A DNA stretch of 64,000 nucleotides from Ruminococcaceae bacterium UBA1425 (GTDB lineage Bacteria; Bacillota; Clostridia; Oscillospirales; Acutalibacteraceae). Below are positions 37,774 to 44,998 of the stretch, in pieces. The notes under the pieces were generated by a model. It did no database searches and was not told the origin of the DNA. It was given only the letters and a program-made list of their open reading frames with translations. The DNA is taken from contig DCUB01000045.1 in assembly GCA_002329365.1 (NCBI GenBank), positions 83,727 through 147,726 of the forward strand, in the 5' to 3' direction. Each line of letters starts with the position of its first letter. The first letter of the stretch is position 1. The translations under genes were made by a program, and so were the position numbers.

Positions 37774-38400
37774 TTACCCATTAACAAAGGCGTTTACAGC
37801 GTCAGTACACTTGATATCACCGATGTAGATCAGCGTATCGCCTGCCATGATAACGGCATAGGGTCCGGGAGATAAAATAATTTGGTCTTCACGCCGGATG
37901 GCAATGACTGTCGCGGACGTTTGCTGCCAAAAGTGAAGCTCACCCAGCGTGCGGCCGATGACCGGAGAATCGTCCGGGATATCTGTTTCATAATTCGGAA
38001 AAGGAGTCGACTGCGAAAAGCGCTCGTTCACGCTTACAAGCGTTTCCGCGGCTTCAGAAATGCTGCGGGACAGCGCTTCCTGCTGCGCAAGCAGGTCTTT
38101 GAGCTTGCGCCGATAGGTGCGGAGCTCATTGCGTTCGCCAAATTTTTTAACATACTCGCCTGCTTTTTCGGCCGAGATAATCACTGAACCGCTGTTTTGA
38201 CGGATTTCAACGATTCCGGTATCCTCCAAAAGGCTCATTGCCCGCCGGATCGTTTCGGGAGATACCCCGTACTCCGACGCCATGACGGACCGGCCGTATA
38301 TTTTTGTATTTTCCCGCAACTCTCCGCGCGATATGCGCAATGCAATGTCTAATGCAATTTGAGAGTAGACAGGCGCGATGATCATTGCGTCTGCGTTCAA
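37774..38400 (-). CDS. busR: GntR-type regulator with RCK_C (TrkA_C) domain, BusR-like
   Basis: A 208-residue transcription factor. The N-terminal winged helix has MASEYGVSPETIRRAMSLLE; a coiled-coil (about 100-130) links to a C-terminal RCK_C domain with SPVIGRTLGELHFWQQTSAT and VIMAGDTLIYIGD. This architecture is that of BusR, which represses betaine importer genes when it binds c-di-AMP; the adjacent opuC operon and the operator under its promoter fit that role. TTG at 38400 is chosen, with AAGGGAG 9 bases upstream; the ATG at 38385 is an alternative. The symbol is by analogy. Confidence 0.85.
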   Translation of the reverse strand: MNADAMIIAPVYSQIALDIALRISRGELRENTKIYGRSVMASEYGVSPETIRRAMSLLEDTGIVEIRQNSGSVIISAEKAGEYVKKFGERNELRTYRRKLKDLLAQQEALSRSISEAAETLVSVNERFSQSTPFPNYETDIPDDSPVIGRTLGELHFWQQTSATVIAIRREDQIILSPGPYAVIMAGDTLIYIGDIKCTDAVNAFVNG

Positions 38401-38436
38401 ACATTTCAGCTCCCTTATTCTGCTTTTACCAAATTC

Positions 38437-38465
38437 ATTATAGCAAATCCACCGGCAAACGGCAA
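38437..38465 (-). promoter_or_regulatory. Sigma-A promoter of the GntR-RCK_C gene
   Basis: On the minus strand TTGCCG (38465-38460), 17-base spacer, perfect TATAAT (38442-38437), about 37 bases before the TTG start. Confidence 0.8.
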
Positions 38466-38687
38466 GGATTTTACACGTGTCTTTTCTCCTACGACGCATT
38501 GGGGCGTTGACAATTCTGAAAAACCAGTAAGTTTTTGCCGTTGATGAATCGAAATATCGTAGTAATCAGACATTCTCCCTTGACAAAAGCTATTCTCCCA
38601 TAAATAAATGCGAATTGCAATCCTGAAAAAATATTTTTTAGTTTGTATATTTTTTATGAATCGGGGTAAAATAATATATTTTGGGTA

Positions 38688-38716
38688 TTGACAGTCGAAC
38701 AAATGTGTGATAACAT
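38688..38716 (+). promoter_or_regulatory. Strong sigma-A promoter of the mobile-element leader
   Basis: TTGACA (38688-38693), 17-base spacer and TAACAT (38711-38716). It feeds a structured leader that ends at the hairpin at 38797-38869. Confidence 0.78.
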
Positions 38717-38722
38717 GTTTGA

Positions 38723-38869
38723 GCGACAAGGGAGTATTGTGCCCTTTTAGCGCAACAACTGAATACTTCCGGGCAACGGAAGACTAACGACTATATAGCC
38801 GTTACATACATATCAAACTGAGCGAGGAAAATCTCCTTGCTTGTTTTGTTATGTATGTAACGGCTTTTT
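38723..38869 (+). promoter_or_regulatory. Attenuator-like leader ending in a long terminator hairpin
   Basis: After the promoter come a ribosome-site-like AAGGGAG (38728-38734), with very short frames behind it, a small hairpin CTTCCGGGCAACGGAAG, and then a 16-base-pair stem, AGCCGTTACATACATA (38797-38812) with its complement at 38850-38865, and a T-run to 38869. The inner part of the loop also pairs (GCGAGG near CCTTGC). This layout resembles transcription-attenuation leaders of antibiotic-inducible resistance genes on clostridial elements, yet no protein gene follows for 800 bases. Confidence 0.6.
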
Positions 38870-39668
38870 GGCTTCCCCCTCAAAACGTCTTCGAAAGTGC
38901 GTTAGGTAAAAGAGGCTTTTATTCTCAACATATTCCCTCTGTTCCCACAGAGGGTGGCAATATCATCTCATATAATCCATAAGCGAAAGGGTGATGTCCG
39001 GCGGCACCTTGAAAACCGAATGACCGTCCGAACGGAATAACCGCCGCCCACTGTGCCATGACGTCCCCTTTCCTACGTAAAGGGGAACGAGCGCGGAGGT
39101 ATCGGAACTACGGCATACCTGTCGAGCAGGACAGACTGTCAGGAAACCGTTCTGGGCAGAACGGCAAAAATTCGAGGGATTTCCAAGGGGATAGTGCGTT
39201 CTTTTTTCGGCGGGCAGCGGCGCAGCCGAATACAGTCATTCTGTAAAATCGCCCTTGCCTGCGGAGCAAAAACAGGGCATTCCCGGCTCCCTGCAAGGGC
39301 ACACCACTTTCGCAGAAAGTGTAGTGTGTTACACTGCTTCACCGCAGGACTGCAAAACCGGAGGTTTAACAGTCCGCTTGCAGAGATGAGCGAACGGCAG
39401 TGAGCGAAGCTATGCAAGCTGTTGCCAAAGGCAACATTGCGGTGAGGCGGTGTTCCTCGCCGTAGGCGATAAATCGTTCATTCTGAAAATATGCTTGTTC
39501 TTTTGACACGATTATTCTGTAAAATCGTTCGCTTGTCAATAGCGTCCGTTCTGCGACATTTTGTTTGTGGGAGGCATTGGGTATCCCCCATCTTCCTACA
39601 ACGCGATAGAACGCATTTAGCGACGATATTGACACCCTTACACCACGGTCAAAGGAGGTTGAAAGTTT
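38870..39668. other. Structured non-coding region upstream of the relaxase
   Basis: About 800 bases with no convincing gene but many short hairpins: CCCTCTG-TTCC-CACAGAGGG near 38934, CCCCTTT-N-AAAGGGG near 39063, CCGTTCT-GGGC-AGAACGG near 39147, CCCTTGC and GCAAGGG flanking about 39251-39299. The oriT lies at 39301-39331. Such dense secondary structure is usual around transfer origins, where it serves relaxase and accessory-protein binding. The last bases, AAAGGAGG at 39651-39658, are the relaxase ribosome site. Confidence 0.6.
39301..39331 (+). other. oriT: MOBV-type origin of transfer (pMV158-like)
   Basis: CACTTTC (39305-39311) and GAAAGTG (39315-39321) form a hairpin with a 3-base loop, followed directly by TAGTGTG-TTA. 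TAGTGTG/TTA is the nick sequence recognised by MobM of plasmid pMV158 and by related Mob/Pre proteins, which also use a short hairpin just upstream. The predicted nick is between 39328 and 39329. It lies 340 bases before a MOBV relaxase gene, the expected arrangement. Confidence 0.82.
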
Positions 39669-40700
39669 ATGCCATACGCAATTTTACGGTTTCAGAAAAA
39701 GAAGTCCGGCGGCGTGACCGCCAGCTACGCTCATAACGAGCGTAAAAAAGAAGCCTATAAAAGCAATCCCGATATTGACACCAGCCGAAAAGAAGAAAAT
39801 TATCATTTAGTCTTGCCCAAGCAAACCTATCTGCGGGAAGCAAAGCGGATGATAGCCGCAGCCGGCTGCCGCACCCGTAAGGATTCCACAGTTATGGTGG
39901 AAACACTCGTCACCGCCAGCCCGGAGTTTATGAATGCGCTCCCGACACCCGAACAGCGGGAATATTTCCAATGGGTGTTTGACTTCATATCAAACAAAAT
40001 TAATAGGGAAAACATCATATCCGCCACTGTTCATATGGATGAAAAAACGCCTCATATGCATCTCGTTTTCTGCCCAATTGTAGATGGAAAGAACGGCAAG
40101 AGCCTGTCTGCAAAAGCTGTTTTGGGCAATCAGGCGCAGTTATCCAAGTGGCAAACGGAATACCACAAGGTGATGTCGGAGCGGTGGCCGGAATTGGAGC
40201 GCGGCACACCGTCTTTAATCACCAAGCGTAAACACATTCCTCAAACGCTCTTTAAACAGGCTGAAAGGCTGGATAAGGAAATTATCGCTGTGGAAACCGC
40301 TATCAATGACATCGGTTTAATCGGAAACGCCAAAAAACGTGAAACGGCAATTGCTGTCCTCCATGAGTGGCTTCCGCGAGCACAGTATTTTACCGCAAAA
40401 GTCAATGAAGTCAGCGGTTATATCAAGGAATTAGAGAAAAAAGAAGTCGAGACACAGGACAGAATCAATCGCGCCGAGGAACGGGGCGAAAAATCGGCAG
40501 ACCGTGTTGTGACAGGGCTACAAGCACAAATGGCGGAGATAAAGCAAATGCTCCGTGAAGAGCGTGACCGTTCGGATAAGCTGCGCCGTCAATGCCGCAA
40601 TCAGGAGTCGCTTATCAGCAGAATCCCGTATGAACAGCGGGAAAAATTAATTGCTTCTATACAAAAACAGAAAGGGGACAGAAACGATGATAGAAGATAA
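39669..40700 (+). CDS. mobV: MOBV-family relaxase (Mob/Pre, TnpZ-like)
   Basis: A 343-residue relaxase that nicks oriT and pilots the single strand during mobilization. The N-terminal half has the MOBV signature HMDEKTPHMHLVF (metal-binding His triad with Glu) and upstream FQKKKSGGVTASYAHNER with the catalytic region. The C-terminal third is a coiled coil (about 195-335) for dimerisation or partner contact. The length is shorter than MobM of pMV158 (494). The ATG has AAAGGAGG 10 bases upstream. TnpZ of Tn4451 belongs to the same family. Confidence 0.9.
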   Translation: MPYAILRFQKKKSGGVTASYAHNERKKEAYKSNPDIDTSRKEENYHLVLPKQTYLREAKRMIAAAGCRTRKDSTVMVETLVTASPEFMNALPTPEQREYFQWVFDFISNKINRENIISATVHMDEKTPHMHLVFCPIVDGKNGKSLSAKAVLGNQAQLSKWQTEYHKVMSERWPELERGTPSLITKRKHIPQTLFKQAERLDKEIIAVETAINDIGLIGNAKKRETAIAVLHEWLPRAQYFTAKVNEVSGYIKELEKKEVETQDRINRAEERGEKSADRVVTGLQAQMAEIKQMLREERDRSDKLRRQCRNQESLISRIPYEQREKLIASIQKQKGDRNDDRR

Positions 40701-40923
40701 AGAATTACGCCAAGCTTTGGACGAAACAATGGATTGGCTTTCAGGCCTGCCGGAAGCTGAAATGCGGCAGAGGCTCCCCGAAATGCGGTTTCCGCACGGC
40801 ATTGATTTTTGCTGGGAAATCGGCGGCACGGAATATACCGTGATTTCACACTTCAACCAAAGCGCTGGGGATGATGTTTTTCGTAAGATTCAAGGGTTAT
40901 TGGAGGAGGATATCGCAAGATAA
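40687..40923 (+). CDS. tnpW: TnpW-family element protein
   Basis: A 78-residue protein whose C-terminal half EIGGTEYTVISHFNQSAGDD-VFRKIQGLL matches the small TnpW family carried by Tn4451-like elements: a Gly-Gly-Thr-x-Tyr followed by a beta strand and a basic/acidic helix. The function of TnpW is not established. ATG 40687 lies within the end of the relaxase gene, with AAAGGGG upstream, so expression is coupled. Confidence 0.75.
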   Translation: MIEDKELRQALDETMDWLSGLPEAEMRQRLPEMRFPHGIDFCWEIGGTEYTVISHFNQSAGDDVFRKIQGLLEEDIAR

Positions 40924-41028
40924 ACAACATTTTAAAACATCACTTTAAAGCGTTGAAGTTTCAGCCGGAACATGGTATGATAATTGTGCTACAAAACCCG
41001 TGTTCTGGCTGTGGAAACGGAGGATACA

Positions 41029-42711
41029 ATGATAAAACAGTCAGAATCAATCACCGCTCTGTATTGCAGACTTTCACAAGAGGATGCACGGGAGGGTGAG
41101 TCCAACAGTATCGCAAATCAAAAGGCGATACTCGCCAAATACGCCAAAGAGAACGGCTTTGGCAACACGCAGTTTTTCGTAGACGATGGGTTTTCAGGCG
41201 TAGTTTTCGACCGTCCGGGATTTCTTTCCATGATGGACGGCGTGAAAAACGGAACGGTCAAAACCATTATCGTCAAAGACCATTCAAGGCTTGGCAGAAA
41301 CAGGCTCGTTATCGGCACACTTTTGGAAGAAGATTTTGAGCGGTACGGCGTTCGGTATATCGCCATCATGGATAACATCGACAGCGATAAAGGCTTGTCA
41401 GATCTTGTTCCCATGCAGGATTTGTTCAATGAATGGCACGCGAAAAATACCAGCCAGAAGGTCAGAAGCGTGAAACACGCCAAAGGCAACGCCGGAATCC
41501 CCATGACATCCGCCGCTCCCTACGGTTACAAAAAGAAGCCGGACGGCTCAAAGCTTTGGGTAGTTGATGAAATCGCGGCCGAAGTGGTCAAACGCATTTT
41601 CGCGCTCTGTATGGGTGGGAAAGGGCCTACGGAAATCGCCCGTATTCTTACCGCAGAAAAGATTCCGACTCCACGCGAGCACTTTGAAAGTCAGGGCGTG
41701 AACATCGGCGCAAGGTTACCGCTTGTACCGGGACACTGGTCAGGTGACGCCGTGGCAAAGATTTTAGAACGGCAGGAATATCTCGGCCATACGGTGAATT
41801 TCCGCACCTATCGGAAGTCTTTCAAAATCAAGAAAAAGTTGTTGAATGACCCGTCGCAGTGGAAGATTTTCGAGAATACCCACGAGCCGATTATCAAAGA
41901 ATCGGTGTGGACGAGGGTGCAGGAAATTCGCAAAAACAAACGCAGGCCTGTCCGAAGCGGAAAGGTCAGCATATTTTCGGGGCTTGTATTTTGTAAAGAT
42001 TGTGGCGCCAAGCTATATTTTCATGCCAGACCTGATGAATCACAAAACAGCTTTAACTGTTCCAGCTATCGCAGCGACGTCAAAAAATGTTCGGCGCACT
42101 ATATCCGCGAAATTACGCTGTTTAATCTGGTGCTTGTTCATCTGCAAAGGGTTTTTGAATATGTAAAGCAGTTTGAAAGCATCTTTGTGAGAACAGTTTG
42201 CGAAAAATCCACGGAAGAACAAGCAAGATCGTTTTCGGTGAAGCAAAAGACAATGGCTCAGAAGTCCAAAAGAATTACGGAACTCGATTTGCTTTTCCAG
42301 CGCCTTTATGAGGACAATGTGGCGTCTAAAATCAGCGACGAGCGGTTTTTGAAAATGTCATCAGATTACGAAACCGAGCAAGCCATGCTGAAACAAGAGC
42401 TTGAAAAGCTGTCATCCGAATTTGACGAGGAGAAACAAGCGGCCGTCAATACCAACCGATTTATCGCCCTCGTTAAAAGCTACACCGAAATTGAGAAGCT
42501 ATCGCCCACAATTCTGCACGATTTTATTGAAAAAATCGTTGTTCACGCGCCGGACAAGTCCAGCGGAAAACGGAAGCAAACAGTAGAAATATTCTACAAT
42601 GCCGTTGGTATCCTTGATGTGCCGAGTCAAGATGAAATGGTGGAAATGCTTAAAGAGCGGAAACGCAAACGGTCAGCGGAGCAATCGCAAAAACAAATCA
42701 AGACGGCGTAA
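41029..42711 (+). CDS. tnpX: Large serine recombinase, TnpX type
   Basis: A 560-residue integrase/excisionase of the large serine recombinase group that inserts and excises the element. The catalytic domain starts ALYCRLSQED with the nucleophile Ser, then DDGFSGVVFDRPGF and KDHSRLGRNRL with the active-site arginines. A recombinase domain (about 170-300) and a zinc ribbon with CKDC and later CSSYRSDVKKC follow, then a coiled coil and a C-terminal tail (about 370-560). ATG 41029 has GGAGG 5 bases upstream. It lies at the right side of the element. Confidence 0.93.
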   Translation: MIKQSESITALYCRLSQEDAREGESNSIANQKAILAKYAKENGFGNTQFFVDDGFSGVVFDRPGFLSMMDGVKNGTVKTIIVKDHSRLGRNRLVIGTLLEEDFERYGVRYIAIMDNIDSDKGLSDLVPMQDLFNEWHAKNTSQKVRSVKHAKGNAGIPMTSAAPYGYKKKPDGSKLWVVDEIAAEVVKRIFALCMGGKGPTEIARILTAEKIPTPREHFESQGVNIGARLPLVPGHWSGDAVAKILERQEYLGHTVNFRTYRKSFKIKKKLLNDPSQWKIFENTHEPIIKESVWTRVQEIRKNKRRPVRSGKVSIFSGLVFCKDCGAKLYFHARPDESQNSFNCSSYRSDVKKCSAHYIREITLFNLVLVHLQRVFEYVKQFESIFVRTVCEKSTEEQARSFSVKQKTMAQKSKRITELDLLFQRLYEDNVASKISDERFLKMSSDYETEQAMLKQELEKLSSEFDEEKQAAVNTNRFIALVKSYTEIEKLSPTILHDFIEKIVVHAPDKSSGKRKQTVEIFYNAVGILDVPSQDEMVEMLKERKRKRSAEQSQKQIKTA

Positions 42712-42843
42712 GCGCTGTCATTATGCGGCAAAAAGCCGCAAGCGGCGCAGTTTTTACACTGCACCGCCTACATACTTCCTTATGCCTGCCCTCTCTTAAC
42801 GGGGCTTTGCGAGGTTTATAGTTTGGTTAGAATAATGATGTGC

Positions 42844-42887
42844 TGCCACCGTGAAATCGTATATGCCTCTGCGGCTGCACGGTGGCA
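42844..42887. terminator. Hairpin between the recombinase and DUF4097 genes
   Basis: TGCCACCGTG (42844-42853) and its complement CACGGTGGCA (42878-42887) enclose a 24-base loop. It lies between two converging genes and could act from either side, but the T-tract is poor on both strands. It may instead be part of the element's right end. Confidence 0.4.
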
Positions 42888-42918
42888 TTAATAAATGTCG
42901 CACCCCGCTTTTCAGTTA

Positions 42919-43884
42919 TTATTTCATTATCTCTATCTTAATATTTCCTGTTTCTGTTATGATCTCGCATCTGCCGCCGGTGACGGTTTTCGGGACGTCT
43001 ATATCTCCCGTGTCGGTTTCGGTAATGAAAACCTTTTCGGTAAGCAAAGTTCCCGTAACATCTCCCGTGTTTATTCTGACAGAGATATCAGCGGCATCAC
43101 AGCCGTCGAATATCACTTTACCTGTATCCCGCATAACAGTAAACGTTTCAAATGCAATAACATTCTTCATTTTTATATAGCCGGTACTGCCATTGGAAGC
43201 AACACTCTTACATGTAATGTCGGTTAATTTCACATCACTTGTGTCCACATCCACACTGACATTGCCTTCGCAGGTTACTGACGTTACATTTACTTCTCCT
43301 GTTGAAAGATACAGATTCAGCTCTCCCGCGGAAATTCCGTCAACATTGATATCTCCCGTGACAGTTTCAATTTTAATCAATCCCGAAGCGGAAGCGCGGC
43401 ATTTGATATCGCCTGTGTCGTCCGTAACCCGGATTTCTTCAAAAGAAAAGTTATCCGGTACTTCCACGTTGCCCGTATCTGTATCTATCTGAAGCGAAGC
43501 GTAATGCTCTTCCGGGAGATATACCGTTATCTTCGGAAATGAATATGAAAAACCGATATAATCAATCAATTTTCGACTATTAACCACTTTGATTGTGAGA
43601 GTATCATCCTGTATGGCAACGGAGTGCTTCATTTTTTCCTGCTCATAGCAGACAACTTTGCAGCTTTCGCCTTCAGACGGGATTATAAAAATGTCTGCCG
43701 TGTCTGTGTTGATAGATATGTTTTTAAATTCTTCGCTTATTTCGTAGGTATTTGTTTTAAACGGATCTGTGTTGAGTTTATTAAAATCCCAATCTAAAGC
43801 TGCCATTACAAATGCAAAAACAACGAGTCCGAGCAACACAAACGATGTTGCCGCGATAAGCAAGGATATTGTTGACTTTTTCAT
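42919..43884 (-). CDS. DUF4097 (toastrack-type) membrane-anchored protein
   Basis: A 321-residue protein with one N-terminal membrane helix (about 6-30) and an external beta-solenoid-like domain built of repeats with the pattern V-x-T-D-T-G-(N/D)-I/V (for example SINTDTADIF, QIDTDTGNVEV, VTDDTGDIKC, TETGNIKI). DUF4097 is related to the LiaF C-terminus and is found in envelope-stress systems. The ATG at 43884 overlaps the stop of the HAAS gene by 4 bases; an in-frame start further upstream is not credible because it would lie within that gene. Confidence 0.85.
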   Translation of the reverse strand: MKKSTISLLIAATSFVLLGLVVFAFVMAALDWDFNKLNTDPFKTNTYEISEEFKNISINTDTADIFIIPSEGESCKVVCYEQEKMKHSVAIQDDTLTIKVVNSRKLIDYIGFSYSFPKITVYLPEEHYASLQIDTDTGNVEVPDNFSFEEIRVTDDTGDIKCRASASGLIKIETVTGDINVDGISAGELNLYLSTGEVNVTSVTCEGNVSVDVDTSDVKLTDITCKSVASNGSTGYIKMKNVIAFETFTVMRDTGKVIFDGCDAADISVRINTGDVTGTLLTEKVFITETDTGDIDVPKTVTGGRCEIITETGNIKIEIMK

Positions 43885-44483
43885 TTCCTGTTCTCCTTCC
43901 CGATAAACATAGATTTCATTCCCAAGGCAGCCTTTTTTGTCAAAATCAAGACTCCCTTCGTTACCGCTTTGCAGCCGATGAATATAAAAATGGATAAACC
44001 GGCACAGAATAAACCCGCTCCAAGCATAGCCGCTCCCGTGAGCATATTCCCCTGGCAGGCTAAAACCACAGCCGATACGACGCCGCCGAGCGAACAAACC
44101 CAAAGTGAACCTTCAACTGACCACAAAGAAATAACAGCAGACCATACAACGGCGTACCCGGTAAGAATAACGGCAAACACGGCTGCCAAAACGGATAACC
44201 ATAAAGGTGAACCAAGTGCCAAAAGCACAATTTCCCACACCCGAAGGTGTCGTTTCGGTTTTACTCTCTCCTTCACAATCTTAGACAGCGGGAAACTATC
44301 AAGAATCTGCGATACTGCTTCATCCACGCTTCCGATATCAGAAACCGCATCCTTCTCCGAAAAGCCTTCTTCCATCCGATCGTCTATCATTTCGCTATAA
44401 AAGTCAAGGCTTTCTTCTATGTCCTCCCCCGGTAAGCCGGACAGTCTCGTCTTTAGCTCGTCAAGAAATTCCTGTTTATACAT
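43881..44483 (-). CDS. HAAS (DUF1700) membrane protein
   Basis: A 200-residue protein. Its first 60 residues, FLDELKTRLSGLPGEDIEES followed by LDFYSEMIDD, are the HAAS helical signalling module that typically couples to PadR regulators; the remainder has four predicted membrane helices (about 85-180). It likely relays envelope state to the PadR protein encoded just upstream. It overlaps padR by 8 bases and the DUF4097 gene by 4. Confidence 0.88.
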   Translation of the reverse strand: MYKQEFLDELKTRLSGLPGEDIEESLDFYSEMIDDRMEEGFSEKDAVSDIGSVDEAVSQILDSFPLSKIVKERVKPKRHLRVWEIVLLALGSPLWLSVLAAVFAVILTGYAVVWSAVISLWSVEGSLWVCSLGGVVSAVVLACQGNMLTGAAMLGAGLFCAGLSIFIFIGCKAVTKGVLILTKKAALGMKSMFIGKENRK

Positions 44484-44796
44484 TATCTTCTTCCTCCTTG
44501 GTTACAAAACGATAAACAGACATGATTTCTTTCCACTCCTCTTTAAATTCCTCTATACGCTTCAGTCCCGCATTTGTAATACGGTAATATTTACGCAGTC
44601 TGCCGTCATGTTCGTCGGTTCTGACAGTCAGCATATCAGCCGTTTCCAACCGTTTCAGAATGGTATATAAAGTCGATTCAGACAATTCAATATACGGCTT
44701 CATATCTTTAATAATCTTATAGCCGTATGAATCTTCTTTTTTTATGGCGGCTAATACGCAAACTTCTAATAGACCGCGTTTAAGTTGAATATCCAT
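44476..44796 (-). CDS. PadR-family transcriptional regulator
   Basis: A 106-residue winged-helix repressor, with LKRGLLEVCVLAAIKKEDSY-GYKIIKDM and LSESTLYTILKRLETADMLT, and a dimerising C-terminal helix. It is the first gene of a PadR-HAAS-DUF4097 operon and likely represses it. A perfect TAATAC / GTATTA inverted repeat covers its own -10 box. Confidence 0.92.
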   Translation of the reverse strand: MDIQLKRGLLEVCVLAAIKKEDSYGYKIIKDMKPYIELSESTLYTILKRLETADMLTVRTDEHDGRLRKYYRITNAGLKRIEEFKEEWKEIMSVYRFVTKEEEDNV

Positions 44797-44814
44797 AGAA
44801 TACCTCCTGTCGCG

Positions 44815-44851
44815 TAATACATCATATCACGAAGTATTAAATATTGTCAAG
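44815..44851 (-). promoter_or_regulatory. padR operon promoter with overlapping operator
   Basis: On the minus strand TTGACA (44851-44846), 18-base spacer and TATGAT (44827-44822). The inverted repeat TAATAC (44815-44820) and GTATTA (44835-44840) surrounds the -10 box, the usual place for PadR self-repression. Confidence 0.75.
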
Positions 44852-44910
44852 GTTTATTCTGAATTTAATTAAATTTGAACGTAACCTGAAGTATTTCGCG
44901 TTTCTTTTGA

Positions 44911-44939
44911 TTGACATATTTGCATTAAAATGGTACAAT
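44911..44939 (+). promoter_or_regulatory. Sigma-A promoter of the lipase gene
   Basis: Perfect TTGACA (44911-44916), 17-base spacer, TACAAT (44934-44939), 60 bases before the GTG start. Confidence 0.82.
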
Positions 44940-44998
44940 TTATTTGTCGGCATTTGGCTGATTTAGTGTGAAAATATGATAATAGAGGGGCAATAGAA

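Larger units (their letters stand above)
38680..42900 (+). mobile_element. Tn4451-like integrative mobilizable element
   Basis: The unit holds an attenuator-like leader, a pMV158-type oriT, a MOBV relaxase (TnpZ-like), TnpW and a TnpX-type large serine recombinase, all on the plus strand. This is the core gene set of the Tn4451/Tn4453 family from Clostridium, though in a different order and without catP, tnpV or tnpY. The ends given are approximate: I found no convincing terminal repeat or target duplication by eye. The left end must lie right of the GntR-gene promoter at 38437-38465, the right end left of 42919. Transfer would depend on a helper conjugation system. Confidence 0.75.

Noticed and set aside
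38715..38750. Short frame MFERQGSIVPF in the leader
   Set aside because: Its ATG overlaps the -10 box, so it would lie before the expected transcript start; frames that follow the AAGGGAG are too close to it or only three codons long.
39058..39246. 62-codon open frame upstream of the relaxase
   Set aside because: It has no ribosome site and lies in the hairpin-rich oriT region; its frame is best explained as a by-product of these palindromes.
42851..43492. Plus-strand open frames opposite the DUF4097 gene
   Set aside because: They mirror the repeat pattern of the minus-strand gene, have no ribosome site, and show no family match.
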